Origin: Brettanomyces bruxellensis
Lineage: Eukaryota; Ascomycota; Pichiomycetes; Pichiales; Pichiaceae
Assembly (NCBI RefSeq): GCF_011074885.1
Contig: NC_054684.1
Span: 372,001 to 436,000 of the forward strand
Reading direction: 5' to 3'
Length of the DNA stretch: 64,000 nt
Part shown: piece after piece, positions 33,334-44,143 of the stretch
Numbering within the stretch: the stretch's first letter is position 1
Layout: the number at the start of each line of letters is the position of its first letter
Made by a program: the position numbers and the translations under genes
Notes under the pieces: model-generated
What the model was told of the DNA's origin: nothing
What the model saw: the letters and a program-made list of their open reading frames with translations, nothing else
Database searches by the model: none

Positions 33334-33628
33334 TTTTGTCGTTCAATTTATATATAATGCAATCTATAATACTGGTGTGGTGTCAAGTGAGCTATATTTC
33401 TACAATTCACACACATCTTGTTCGTGTAGCACTATTTATGATATCGCGTCTCGCGAAAACAAAAAAAAAGTTAATACCAACAGCTGAAAAAATTTGAACT
33501 TACAAAAGGATTGTATTGCTAATAAATATAAATACGTACGATAAAAAAAAATGCTGGGATAGGATGTTTGTAATCCAAACAAATTCTTGCCCTGACACAT
33601 TAGACAATGTGGCTTCCTCTCAATTTAT

Positions 33629-34687
33629 CTAATACCAACCGTAAGTACTAGCTAATCTCCTGGCTAAATGCTCACCAGCTGTTTGTGAACGACCATGCTT
33701 GAGCAAATACTGCGAAGCACCTCTTGTGTCTTCTGAACTTATTAATTTTGATGGAACCGGTTCCAAAAGTGTATCATCGGATGGATGAGAAAACATAACT
33801 ATAGAGTAACGATCTTTACCTTCATCTAACGACTTTTCAGCAAATCTCACACGATGAACGGTAGATCTTAATAAGCCGTTTGTCCAATAGCTTAACTGGT
33901 CAGCGATATTGACGATTAACGGAGGTGCATCGCCGTTTGTTGCAAACTTTGGTGATGCAGCCACAAAAGGGACTGCCTCCCACTTTTTTGTCATAGGTGA
34001 AAGAATTTGAAGGCCATCTTCCCCTTCCTTCTGGAAAAGCAATGTCAATCCACCATAGTCCGTGTGGGCACCAGCAATATTAACTTCCCTATACTTATCC
34101 TTCTCTTCATTAGAAGCCCCTGGCTTCACCGGAGAAGGATAGTGTAACAATCTGAATGTTGTTCCAGAAGGTCTCGTGTCATTATGTCTCATAACAAACC
34201 AATCAGATCCGCCTTTCTTTTCGTCCACTTGCAAGCCCATTGCCAAAAGTTTGAGTATCTTTTTTGTATCCTCTCGAAGTTTCAGAACCGTTTTCGAGAT
34301 GGTGTCCATATTATCCCGGAAAAGAGTTGGAAGCTTTTGATCCGGAACTCCTGCAGCGAGATTCATTGCTGCAAAGTTAAAGCACTCTTTAGGATCACCA
34401 ACTTTCTTATCTAATTGATCCAGCTCGAGGTTTTCGACTCCCATTCCAGTGTAACCTCTGTTTCTCTTGTCAATAGGATACTTTTGCTTCTCTTCCAGTG
34501 GCACTTCAGTAAAAAACTTTGCTGATAAGTTATATAATTGATCCACTTCTTCCTGTGAAAAGCCGTGTCCTTCAAGCATCAAAAATCCCTGAGTGGATGC
34601 TGCATGCAAAAGTTTATCTGCCGTATCCTGATTAATTTCGGATATGTCGACTATTTCCAAAGGATTACTGTAAATGTGAGTTGGCAT
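33629..34687 (-). CDS. 2-oxoglutarate/Fe(II)-dependent dioxygenase, isopenicillin N synthase-like
   Basis: 352 residues from the ATG at 34687 (MPTHIYSNPLEIVDIS); nine codons of in-frame sequence upstream begin only at TTG. The protein has the DIOX_N start (ADKLLHAASTQGFLMLEGHGF) and the double-stranded beta-helix iron centre: HTD with H208 and D210 in AGAHTDYGGLTLLFQ, and H278 in TVHRVRF, followed by RYSIVMF, whose Arg-x-Ser binds 2-oxoglutarate. The facial triad is complete, so it should be active. Fungal members act on many small molecules and the substrate cannot be read from sequence. Similar proteins occur widely in yeasts without a known role. Confidence 0.9.
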   Translation of the reverse strand: MPTHIYSNPLEIVDISEINQDTADKLLHAASTQGFLMLEGHGFSQEEVDQLYNLSAKFFTEVPLEEKQKYPIDKRNRGYTGMGVENLELDQLDKKVGDPKECFNFAAMNLAAGVPDQKLPTLFRDNMDTISKTVLKLREDTKKILKLLAMGLQVDEKKGGSDWFVMRHNDTRPSGTTFRLLHYPSPVKPGASNEEKDKYREVNIAGAHTDYGGLTLLFQKEGEDGLQILSPMTKKWEAVPFVAASPKFATNGDAPPLIVNIADQLSYWTNGLLRSTVHRVRFAEKSLDEGKDRYSIVMFSHPSDDTLLEPVPSKLISSEDTRGASQYLLKHGRSQTAGEHLARRLASTYGWY

Positions 34688-36885
34688 GGCTGCTTTATAA
34701 CTGATCTGGTGCAACTTTCAGTAGAAAATATGGAGCAAATGTGTTTATTTTGCTTCTTCGGAAATATTGACAACATAGATTTTGATCCCCTCGAAGGGAA
34801 AAGTAGAAAATGACAGGTTATTTATAATGACTTATTAACAATGAATGTCTACGATTATATTTTGCCGAAATTATTTTGGCATATTCGCTCGCTTTCTTTG
34901 CTTTACTGTGATCCCTATTAGTCCTATTATTTGGAAAGAAAATCGAGTGATAAAAAAAAGTTTGTGCTGTGCTATCTTGACTTCTTTCGTGTTAGCACGT
35001 TATCGATATTATTTTTCTCCCCGCGCATTGTTCCCTGCTTTTTCCCCTTATCTCTAATTTGATGAACTAACTTGAAGTTCTATTCGGATGTTCATATATA
35101 TTACACTATTCTCAGCCTCTTCTCAGTTAATAACATAAATATTTGTATTCTAATAGTATTGATGACAACAATTTCAAATTATTTGTTTTCTACCGCCATA
35201 TATTCCAATTCCTATTACTGTTATGAAAATCTGATTACCGAGTGTGAATAGATTTGAGGAAAAGGTAATCGCGGATCCCGAAAATGCTATCTATATCTCC
35301 ATAATTTGTCTTCACGCGACAAGTTCATGCATTGTAATTAAAGGTCCTAGCTCTTGTGTATTACATTACTATTAACGTCAAGGAGTGCCATTCTACGTTT
35401 AATTGCGTGTGAGTCAACATTCGGCATGAATTGTGTAATATAATTATAAAAAACATAAATTCATTTTTTTTAAAAAAAATTATGCTGCCGCTTTATTTAA
35501 TTTAAAGTTTAAATAATTTTATGACTTGAAGTATGCCAAGAATTAAAGCGGATGGATCCCTTGTAGAAATCTCCGGAAACGTTGAAAAAGAAAATTATAT
35601 CATGTGGAAACTTGCGTGCAATTAATTGTTTGAATTTTATACGGTAAGCCCCAGGCCAAAATACAATATAATAAAAAGCAACACTTGGCTCATGCCCAAT
35701 GTCTGTATGTACATAATCATTATACTCAATAAAGTAATTTATCATGTAGTAATTATACACATTATTTTTTTGAAGGCATTATCTCATACTGCCCGCAACT
35801 CGCAATAAAACTGCCTTTAATGTACTCATGCTAATTAAGTAAAAATTTGAAATCCTTGCTTGTTTAACAATTGATGACGCACAATGCTATTAAAAATATA
35901 AAAGCTTAATGTGAAATAGTAAACAAAATTTTATTTATGGTGTATTTAGGAGAAAACTTCACTACTAATTGATATTCTTTTTAGGGAGAGATTATTAATT
36001 ATATGAAGTGCTTATCAAGAAAGCCTTGATTAAATAGAGGCCGTATCGATGGAAGGAAGCGAGTCGCTAGAGAAGAAATTTCATCAATGCAGAGAGTGAC
36101 AGCTGTTCTCGCGAGTATTCGGTTACTGCAAAAATATATTATGTTCAGATCTGATACAACCTCGAACGAGAGTATCAATAATTAATATCTTTGAAAGATA
36201 CTATCAGGAACTGTTAGATAAAAGAAAGCACCAATGCATAAGAGAACAATATTTCTCTTTGCACTTAGATTTATTAATTATCATTTTCGGATTCCTTCTT
36301 TTTCCAATTATTCTGGAATGTAGAAATTCGTTTTTTTTTTTGCGGGAACAACGAACCAACAATAACCCATCGGAAAAAACGTTCACCAAGAAATCAGAGG
36401 TGCTTTTTCATAACATCGCAGAGAAACTTTGTTCTGACAAAGCCATACTTGAATCATATCGAGTAATATTTCAATTATCTTAAACTAGCATTGAATCGGG
36501 GAGTACAAATATAGGATTCAAAATGCTGCAGCTCGCAACGCAATTAATTACTTTACCGTGAAGAATAATTAATTACATTCATTTCATTTCACGCCATGCT
36601 CTCATTTTTTTATTAAATTTTTTTTTTTGATTGACTAATTGCATTCTTATTATTGACTTATTTTTGCGTTCATGCATCGCTATGAGTTGATGATTACATA
36701 CATATACATCAATATTTGCAACAAAAATATATGATTACACCATTTGATTAGTATATACAATGTACAGCCTCCAGTGAAATGAATGAAATGCAGTTTTAGT
36801 TACCGGAATCTTAATTTCTGGAAAAATATATAAACAATAATAGGACATCTCTCGACATCAAGCATTTTCGATAGGTATAGAAAAT
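34688..36885. other. Long AT-rich gene-free region
   Basis: About 2.2 kb between the divergent dioxygenase and TOK1-like genes. Much of it is far more AT-rich than the coding parts, with stretches such as 35455-35520 and 36600-36665 nearly free of G and C. Open frames up to about 80 codons occur on both strands but show no domain, coding bias or intron signals. No tRNA, LTR or other repeat was recognised. It may hold a replication origin or another chromosomal element, but that is inference. Confidence 0.6.
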
Positions 36886-39768
36886 ATGGCAGTAAATGAG
36901 TCCAGAAAGCAAAATATAGTGGAAAGAGATACTACTCCTACAAACAGTACCTCAACAGTTGGGCAACCAGACAATGCATCCCAACTTTCATCAAAACATG
37001 AAGATTCCTCAAAAGATAAGAAGAAATCAAATGCTACCGGAATAATGACATCTAATAACGACAGTCATAACCCAAGAAGGAGATCGCACTCACTTAGCTT
37101 TTATGGGAAGAAAAGGCACAAAATTTCTTTTGATTTTCCTAGAAAATGCAGTTCATTCAAAAAAATGAAGTCAACATACAATGAGCAGAATAGCCACGAG
37201 AAGACACACAAATCAGACCAATCATCAAAGTCATTGTTGGCTTACATGGAAAAAGAAAACGGGGAAGGAAACAGTGATTCTCAGGAGACAATAAAGTATC
37301 CTCACAACATTATTCACAATGATCCATCGTTTGGTGATGCCCATTCACTAATAGAAGTTCAGGATGAGATCCAAGATTACTTGGATACTTCACTTAACTC
37401 CATACAGTGGCGTGTTTCTAATCTTTACGTTGAGCCAGGCGATTCTTCATTTGTATTCTGGTTCATGCTATCATCGTATTTCCCGCTACTTTGTGGTTGT
37501 ATTGGCCCGCTCTCTAACATGATGTCTATATTTGCAATTGTGTGTTCCTGGAAGATCAGAAAAGGGTTGCCAAATGACAGCGGAGACAACGAAGGTGGCG
37601 ATGAGTTTTGGGTTTATTTAGTGAATGCGACCTCGGTGGCTCTTGCTTTGGTCTCAAATTTTTTCTTACTATTAAACTTCCGTAAGAAAGTTCGTTATGT
37701 CGTTTCCCAAGTCATTAGTATCAGTGGATGGTTTATCGCCAGTACAATGCTTATGTGCTTAGTAATCGTTTATCACTGGTATTTTTACTCACATCATCTT
37801 GATGATCAGTTTGACCTCAACTACGGCTTTTATTTTGCAATCGTTACAGTCTGTCTTCACTGGTTGAATTTTGTCGTTCTTTTCCTAAATGAGCTCGGGT
37901 TTTTAATGAAGAAGTATAGGCCAGTGTTTAATATTAATCAGGTGCAGAGAAGTTTGATATTTCAGTCATCATCTATGGCAGTTTGGCTACTTGTTGGAGC
38001 TATTATATCAATTAGAGTATGGGATTCTTCCTTTGGCTTCGGCCTCTATTACTGTATAATCTCAGTAGTTACGATAGGTGAGCAGCAGGACATTCCTGCA
38101 ACTTCTTTGGCGAGAGGAATATCATCCTTTTGGATACTTATAGCGTTGGTGCTATTTGGTTTGATTATTTCGAGTGTCATTGATACCGTGTTAGAGTTTT
38201 CAAAAACCACGATCTATTGGCATCGCCTTGCATCCACCAAAAAGATGAAAATGAAGTTGAAGAAAGAAGCCATGAAAACTGATAAGGAGGCATTCGATTT
38301 CATGCGTGATGTTAACAGTACTGCTGAGCTCACTCAACAGTTGATTTCATTTTTAACAAATTCCGTCGCATTCTGTGCTTTTCTTTTGCTTGGGTGCACA
38401 GCATTCAAGTATACTGAAGACTGGTCTTTTAGCACATCGTGCTACTTTTGCTTCTGCTGCCTTGTAACATTGGGTGCTGGAAACATTATTCCGACTTCGG
38501 CAGCCGGTAGAGTTCTATTTTCAGTTTGGGCATTAGCGGCAATTCCAATTATGACAATTCTTGTTTCGAACTTGAGTGACCTCATATTTCACAGATTAAA
38601 GAAACTTGATGATATGGATATGTTTGATATAATATATCGGTTTGCAAACGGAAGAAAACATTTAAGGTTTATGACGAAGTTATTTAGGGCAAATCAGGAT
38701 TCCGTTGACATTAAGACATTGGAGAATTTGATGCATGATACGAGTATATCTACATCAAAAACTCTCATGCACAGTTTACCAAAGGTTAGAGAACAAATTA
38801 ATAGTGACGCATATAACATCGACGATCGCTGTGAAAGCTCGGAAGACCTAGATGAGTTGGCTCAAGCCATCAATGAATTTTCTACGATGGGTGAATTTGC
38901 ATCTACAAGATCAGAAGATGCAAAAAAAGATGCACCTTTCTCTGATGGCAGCGAACAGTCTGGGAATTTCGAACTATATGGAGTTTCTAATGAACCATCC
39001 ACTAAAAAAGAGACGCAAATTTCTGTTCCATTAGCTACAAATCCTGTTGATGCTTTGTTTGAATTCATCTTTAACAACACTAAGCTATCAAACTTAAGTT
39101 TTTTGAACACAGACTCTTTTATCCATAGCGTGAAGATGAGTATCCATCTTCTAAATTACGTAAGAGAGGGAACATTATGTGTCTCGTATGACGTTGAAAA
39201 AATTAAACGTGCCAGGGTCTATCTTATTCGGGCATTTAGGATTATTGATCCAAATTTCGACGAAGACACATTTCTCAGGAAGTACGAACTTTCGAGTGAT
39301 GGGGCAACGGCGGTAATTCCTCAAGATGATTATATACTTGATCTGACACTTGATAAACCCATTGATATAGTCAATAGGCATCAAAGCGTTATATTCCCAC
39401 CAGGGAAAAGTATTCATACTCTTTTTAGGAAGAAGCACGATTTTATCTTGAACCACTTAAGCACACTTCAGATTCTTCTTGCAGAGCTCCATAAAGCTTT
39501 CATCATGGTGAGATTCAAGCCAACATTTCATTACAACTTCGAAGAATGGAGAAGATTTCTCATTTTAACAGAGAACAGTGCGTACGTGAATCAGTCGAGG
39601 AAAGGTGAATTTTGGCTGGGTGATCGATCTCCGTTAAGTTTTCCGAACAGGGAGCCGGAGTATTTCGCCACCTCTTATTTGAGGCTTTTGGAGTCAAAGC
39701 TACATCGATTTGCCTGGGAATATGATCAAGACAAATATCACGTAGTTATAGATGAAGAGAACAAATAA
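36886..39768 (+). CDS. TOK1-type two-pore-domain potassium channel with altered filters
   Basis: 960 residues. Fungal TOK channels have eight membrane segments and two pore loops and conduct outward K+ current at the plasma membrane. Visible: a 165-residue hydrophilic N-terminus; about five membrane segments (roughly 185-360); pore 1 CIISVVTIGEQQDIP (filter at 396-402); M6 LIALVLFGLIISSVI; M7; pore 2 CCLVTLGAGNIIPTSAAGR (528-533); and M8 VWALAAIPIMTILVSNLSDLIF, which is very TOK1-like. A 360-residue cytosolic tail follows. The family filters read TIGLGD/TVGFGD and TIGYGD; here they are TIGEQQD and TLGAGN. The protein is longer than S. cerevisiae Tok1 (691). Conductance and selectivity are therefore uncertain. 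Frame and surrounding similarity are intact. Confidence 0.85.
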   Translation: MAVNESRKQNIVERDTTPTNSTSTVGQPDNASQLSSKHEDSSKDKKKSNATGIMTSNNDSHNPRRRSHSLSFYGKKRHKISFDFPRKCSSFKKMKSTYNEQNSHEKTHKSDQSSKSLLAYMEKENGEGNSDSQETIKYPHNIIHNDPSFGDAHSLIEVQDEIQDYLDTSLNSIQWRVSNLYVEPGDSSFVFWFMLSSYFPLLCGCIGPLSNMMSIFAIVCSWKIRKGLPNDSGDNEGGDEFWVYLVNATSVALALVSNFFLLLNFRKKVRYVVSQVISISGWFIASTMLMCLVIVYHWYFYSHHLDDQFDLNYGFYFAIVTVCLHWLNFVVLFLNELGFLMKKYRPVFNINQVQRSLIFQSSSMAVWLLVGAIISIRVWDSSFGFGLYYCIISVVTIGEQQDIPATSLARGISSFWILIALVLFGLIISSVIDTVLEFSKTTIYWHRLASTKKMKMKLKKEAMKTDKEAFDFMRDVNSTAELTQQLISFLTNSVAFCAFLLLGCTAFKYTEDWSFSTSCYFCFCCLVTLGAGNIIPTSAAGRVLFSVWALAAIPIMTILVSNLSDLIFHRLKKLDDMDMFDIIYRFANGRKHLRFMTKLFRANQDSVDIKTLENLMHDTSISTSKTLMHSLPKVREQINSDAYNIDDRCESSEDLDELAQAINEFSTMGEFASTRSEDAKKDAPFSDGSEQSGNFELYGVSNEPSTKKETQISVPLATNPVDALFEFIFNNTKLSNLSFLNTDSFIHSVKMSIHLLNYVREGTLCVSYDVEKIKRARVYLIRAFRIIDPNFDEDTFLRKYELSSDGATAVIPQDDYILDLTLDKPIDIVNRHQSVIFPPGKSIHTLFRKKHDFILNHLSTLQILLAELHKAFIMVRFKPTFHYNFEEWRRFLILTENSAYVNQSRKGEFWLGDRSPLSFPNREPEYFATSYLRLLESKLHRFAWEYDQDKYHVVIDEENK

Positions 39769-40076
39769 AAAAAGGCTCTTGAGACAGGACTGTTGATTAC
39801 TATGTACACCTACTCTTTGATTATAATGAAAAACATTCCTAGATCAATAAAATGTAACATCAAAATATATAAAAATAGAAGACTACACAAAATGCAATGA
39901 TATACTATGCTTTAAAGAAATAATTCTTAATTAAGGAAAGCTAGAAACAAAATGTTACAAAAGAATACAAATCCAGTCATAAACAGGGCGTTCCCAAACT
40001 TCCACAGCTAACAACAAACAAGATCATAAAAAGGCGAGACAGCTATTCTAGAAAAGATATAACTTACTCAACTTAC
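39769..40076. other. Convergent 3' region TOK1-like / TEF1
   Basis: About 310 bp, A-rich, between two converging genes. Nothing beyond likely 3' UTRs was seen. Confidence 0.6.
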
Positions 40077-41438
40077 TTATTTCTTTGCAGGCTTAGCAGT
40101 GACGAACTTATCAGTCTTCTCAACGGATCTGACGACACCAACAGCAACGGTCTGTCTCATATCTCTAACAGCGAATCTTCCCAAAGGTGGGTAGTCCTTG
40201 AAAGACTCAACAACCATAGGCTTAGATGGAACCATCTTAACCATAGCAGCATCACCTCTCTTGATAGACTTAGGGTGGTCCTCAGTCTTCTTACCAGTTC
40301 TTCTGTCGATCTTCTCAATCAATTCCTCGAATTTACAAGCAATGTGAGCAGTGTGGCAGTCAACAACTGGAGAGTATCCAGCCTGAATGTGACCTGGGTG
40401 GTTCAAGATAATGACCTGAGCATTGAAGGAAGCACATCCCTTAGCTGGGTCATTCTTGGCGTCAGAGGCAACGAAACCTCTCTTGACCTCCTTGACGGAA
40501 ACGTTCTTGACGTTGAAACCAATGTTGTCACCTGGGATAGCCTCTGGAAGAGAAACATGATGCATCTCAATAGACTTAACCTCAGAAGTAACACCGACTG
40601 GGGCGAAAAGAACAGTCATACCTGGCTTCATAACACCGGTCTCGACTCTTCCGACTGGAACGGTACCAACACCACCGATCTTGTAGACATCCTGCAATGG
40701 AACTCTCAGTGGCTTATCAGTTGGTCTCTTTGGAACATCAACAGCGTCAATGGCTTCCAACAAGGTCTTACCCTTGGCGACACCGCTCTTGGTCTCCTTG
40801 GTCCATCCCTTGTACCATGGGCAGTTAGTAGAGGCCTCAATCATGTTGTCTCCATTCCAACCAGAGATAGGAACGAATGGAACCTTCTTAGGGTTGTAAC
40901 CAACCTTCTTGATGAAGTTAGAAACTTCCTTCTTGATCTCCTCGAATCTGTCCTTGGACCACTTAACAGAGTCCATCTTGTTGACGGCAACAATAAGCTG
41001 CTGGACACCCAAAGTGAATGCCAACAAAGCGTGCTGTCTGGTCTGACCATCCTTAGAAATACCAGCCTCAAATTCACCGACACCAGCAGCAATGATCAAA
41101 ATAGCACAGTCAGCCTGAGAAGTACCAGTAATCATGTTCTTGATGAAATCTCTGTGACCTGGGGCGTCAATAACAGTGACGTGGTACTTTGGAGTCTCGA
41201 ATTTCCACAAAGCGATATCAATGGTGATACCTCTCTCTCTCTCAGCTTTAAGCTTGTCCAAAACCCAAGCGTACTTGAAGGAACCCTTACCCATTTCGGC
41301 GGCCTCCTTTTCGAATTTCTCGATAGTTCTCTTGTCGATACCACCACACTTGTAGATCAAGTGACCGGTGGTGGTAGATTTACCAGAATCGACGTGACCG
41401 ATAACGACGACGTTAAGATGTTGCTTTTCCTTACCCAT
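40077..41438 (-). CDS. TEF1: Translation elongation factor eEF1A
   Basis: 453 residues. eEF1A delivers aminoacyl-tRNA to the ribosome as a GTP complex. The G1 motif [10 protein letters not shown]2 region [11 protein letters not shown]3 DAPGHRDF, G4 NKMD and G5 SGWNGDN are all present, then the two beta-barrel domains ([48 protein letters not shown]). Codon use is much more biased than in the neighbours, as in highly expressed yeast genes; this bias leaves a long open frame on the opposite strand. The C-terminus (VTAKPAKK) is slightly shorter than in S. cerevisiae (458). Strong promoter features lie upstream. Confidence 0.99.
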   Translation of the reverse strand: MGKEKQHLNVVVIGHVDSGKSTTTGHLIYKCGGIDKRTIEKFEKEAAEMGKGSFKYAWVLDKLKAERERGITIDIALWKFETPKYHVTVIDAPGHRDFIKNMITGTSQADCAILIIAAGVGEFEAGISKDGQTRQHALLAFTLGVQQLIVAVNKMDSVKWSKDRFEEIKKEVSNFIKKVGYNPKKVPFVPISGWNGDNMIEASTNCPWYKGWTKETKSGVAKGKTLLEAIDAVDVPKRPTDKPLRVPLQDVYKIGGVGTVPVGRVETGVMKPGMTVLFAPVGVTSEVKSIEMHHVSLPEAIPGDNIGFNVKNVSVKEVKRGFVASDAKNDPAKGCASFNAQVIILNHPGHIQAGYSPVVDCHTAHIACKFEELIEKIDRRTGKKTEDHPKSIKRGDAAMVKMVPSKPMVVESFKDYPPLGRFAVRDMRQTVAVGVVRSVEKTDKFVTAKPAKK

Positions 41439-42908
41439 TTTGAATACTAATTAGACCAAATGTAGTTGACGATAGAGGAATCACAAGAAAAAGGAAGGTA
41501 AAAAGGAAGGTACAAAAACCTAAAAGGAATGGACGACGAAATATAACCCTTTTATTTATGGAGGAATTTCCATTTGCTTTTATATACTATGCAGCAAGTA
41601 ATTTAACTAGAAAATTATTGACAAGGAACGAAAAAAAAATTTATGTGAAAAAATTTTCACCTTTCTTCCGCATGGTGTGCTAGAATTTTCGCCATCGTTC
41701 TGAGATTTACCACGAGTGCTATTGTCTGTCTCCCGAAAAACTCTGAGCCGTATGAAATTATGAAGGGCGTCAGAAAATGGCGTGGAGGCAATAGGGGAAG
41801 GAGCTTAAAAAAACTTTCTAAATAGAGGGGAAAATTTTTTTTCTCGTTAATTCCTTTCCATATACGTATTCCTTCTTCTCTTGAGACAAGAATAATATTG
41901 GCGGCACAAATGCAATAGAAAAAAGTGCTTTTTTATAGAGCATCCAAAAATTTTTCGGGCCCATTTTTCATATTTCAAAACCTTCTTTCCCTTTTGAAAG
42001 CATCTTCTCCATTAACTTTTCTTAGGATAGACATGCATCTTGATAGAACAAACTATTATATTATATTTCATTTTTCAATTTAATTTTCTCGGTGTTTTCT
42101 TTCTTTCCTTATTATATGCAAACAATAGTTAGGATGATCATTAAGCAGTCCGTAATCACTGATCGACAAAAAATTGAGAGAAGTTCGTTAATAACAACAG
42201 TTTTTCTTCTAATAATGATGCGTTTAAAGGTAAGCAAGATCTCAATTAGTTACACACTTGATGTGTTGTAATTTAACATTAGTTATGAAGTTCATATGCG
42301 GCCTATTTGTCCATATCCTGTTCGAACAATTTAAGTAGGACAGTTGATCGTGATTAAGACTTGACTTCTCTATGGCAATATACAACAATCCTTCTCCTTT
42401 CGTTTGCTGTAGAATTCCTATAAATGAAACTAATCTGAATGTGGTCAACGTGATACCTCTTATTATGATTGTTAACACATGGTTTAAAGCATGGGCCGTA
42501 TCTCTGACATTATTACGCTTCTGGTACACAGCAAGTGGAATTAGAGATATAGAGTGCTCATAACGTATTGTTGACGTACCTCAAATGTTTTTAGTACTTA
42601 CTCGTAGTATTTGATTTACAATTAGTTTACTTTGAATTTCAGTGTGCCTTGTAAAAATCATTCACAAGCTTCACATTTATATTTCGCATAAGCTCGTAAA
42701 ACAAAATGAAAAAAAAGGGCGCGGTAATCTTTCAAATTTCCTAATTCATCATGAAATTGGTGATTTTTTTTAGGGATTTTGTTAACCTTTTAGAATGCAG
42801 TAAGCGCCAAATCGCACGTTCTTTTCCTGCAAGAAATAAAATAAAATATAACAATTATCGTAATAGATCATACAATTGACATCATTCACAAACATTAAAC
42901 ATTAGAAT
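41439..42908. other. TEF1 promoter and long divergent intergenic region
   Basis: About 1.47 kb, with the TEF1 promoter at its left. It contains a TATA box, purine-rich and T-rich runs (41630-41640, 41828-41842) and further right AT-rich DNA. Open frames at 42242-42563 on both strands have no recognisable product. No tRNA was seen. Confidence 0.5.
41577..41586 (-). promoter_or_regulatory. TATA box of TEF1
   Basis: On the minus strand the sequence reads TATATAAAAG, matching TATAWAAR exactly, about 140 bp upstream of the TEF1 start. Spacing and the high-expression gene fit a real TATA element. Confidence 0.75.
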
Positions 42909-43637
42909 ATGGAAAACTATCCAGATCACATGTCAACAGTATCCATCTCATCCCTTACCAGGCGGAGAAGAAGGCCATCTGGAAAATACCTCCGTCTTTC
43001 CAAAAATTCTGTAACAAATGAACTGAATACAAGTCCACCTTCATTAAAACAATTTACATTCTGTACCCAAAGAAAAATACTGAAACCACAGAAGAGCAGT
43101 CTCAGTTCAAGGGACAATCACGGACCGAAAACCAAGAAAAGTGTCACATTTACGGTCCCGGTTATTCAAAATATAAACAACAGGGACTCGTCTAGCGAGA
43201 ACATTACAACACCATTAGTGTCTGCTAAAGAAACACTTGACACTGAATCGGACATATCAAAACTTGAGTCTTTATGCTTCGAACAACCACATATCAGCCC
43301 TCGGGAGCAAGAACAAAACAACAAAGCAGGAAATGCTTCGCAAAATGTTTCATCAAACATTCGCTGTAATACAGCCGAAAGTGACTTTGCTATTGATAAA
43401 TTATTTTCAGGGGATGATTATGACGAAGGGAAAATGCGTTCTAGTCCTACAAAAATGGAAAAAGATGCCATGGTACTACAAGAGGAAATAAGAGCTATAG
43501 ATGAAACAATTAGGGCATTGAAAAAGAAGAGAAAGGATCTTGTGAGGAAACAACGAGTTGATTTCTGGCATGGTCTGTTTGAGGGGAAATTTTTTAAAAA
43601 GACAGAACGATCTTCAACAGACGTCAGAGCAGTTTAA
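42909..43637 (+). CDS. Unknown basic/Ser-rich protein with RVxF-like motif and C-terminal coiled coil
   Basis: 242 residues; not recognised. The N-terminus has a run of five arginines (about 18-22). KSVTF at 77-81 fits the RVxF docking motif for protein phosphatase 1 ([K/R]x(0-1)[V/I]x[F/W]). The middle is Ser/Asn/Gln-rich and probably disordered. A short charged coiled coil (about 183-215; EEIRAIDETIRALKKKRKDL) is followed by a basic end FWHGLFEGKFFKKTE. The layout resembles regulatory or scaffold proteins. A PP1-binding role is inference from one short motif. The ATG at 42909 is the first in frame. Confidence 0.65.
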   Translation: MENYPDHMSTVSISSLTRRRRRPSGKYLRLSKNSVTNELNTSPPSLKQFTFCTQRKILKPQKSSLSSRDNHGPKTKKSVTFTVPVIQNINNRDSSSENITTPLVSAKETLDTESDISKLESLCFEQPHISPREQEQNNKAGNASQNVSSNIRCNTAESDFAIDKLFSGDDYDEGKMRSSPTKMEKDAMVLQEEIRAIDETIRALKKKRKDLVRKQRVDFWHGLFEGKFFKKTERSSTDVRAV

Positions 43638-44143
43638 TTAATTAGTTAGATTGAGTATATTTCGTTGGCTTAAATTGCTGTAAAAAAATGGGAGTGAAGA
43701 TTTTAAGAATAGCGATCGTAATCATAAAGAGGTGGTAACGGAAATTGCCGAAGCATACGTGTGTCCTTTATGTAATAATTTTTTTGCTACCCGTAATTTT
43801 CTTATCAGTAGTATGTGATCGATCAATCCACTACCTGTTCTAATATTTCCTTCCTCAAGTAGAAGGAACAATAGGTCGCGAATTGTTGAATCTGATCTTT
43901 CTTTTACTTTACGCTATACATTTCTCCTAATTATTTTATTTTATTTTTTTAATTTTCATTTATTTCAGCCGGTTTTTCTTCCCCCCTGAAAAACTCAGGG
44001 ACAAATGCCGAATTCCAAATTAACCATGGGCATTTGAGATGCCTCAAGACTAGGAGGCATATCGCAAATATTCCACAGGTTGGAAGTAGATATCAGACGC
44101 TGAGTGTGCTCGGTGCTTGTCTATCATTTAAGGAAGTCATTAA
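43638..44143. other. Intergenic region before MATE gene
   Basis: About 505 bp in tandem orientation, T-rich near 43935-43980. Presumed terminator of the upstream gene and promoter of the MATE transporter. No gene or repeat was seen. Confidence 0.5.

Noticed and set aside
35509..36483. Short open frames in the 2.2-kb gap
   Set aside because: About 60-85 codons, overlapping on both strands, without coding bias or similarity that I recognise.
40275..41450. A 391-codon open frame on the plus strand opposite TEF1
   Set aside because: It is exactly antisense to the highly codon-biased eEF1A gene, and such bias removes stops from the opposite strand. It starts at a non-ATG codon context and has no domain.
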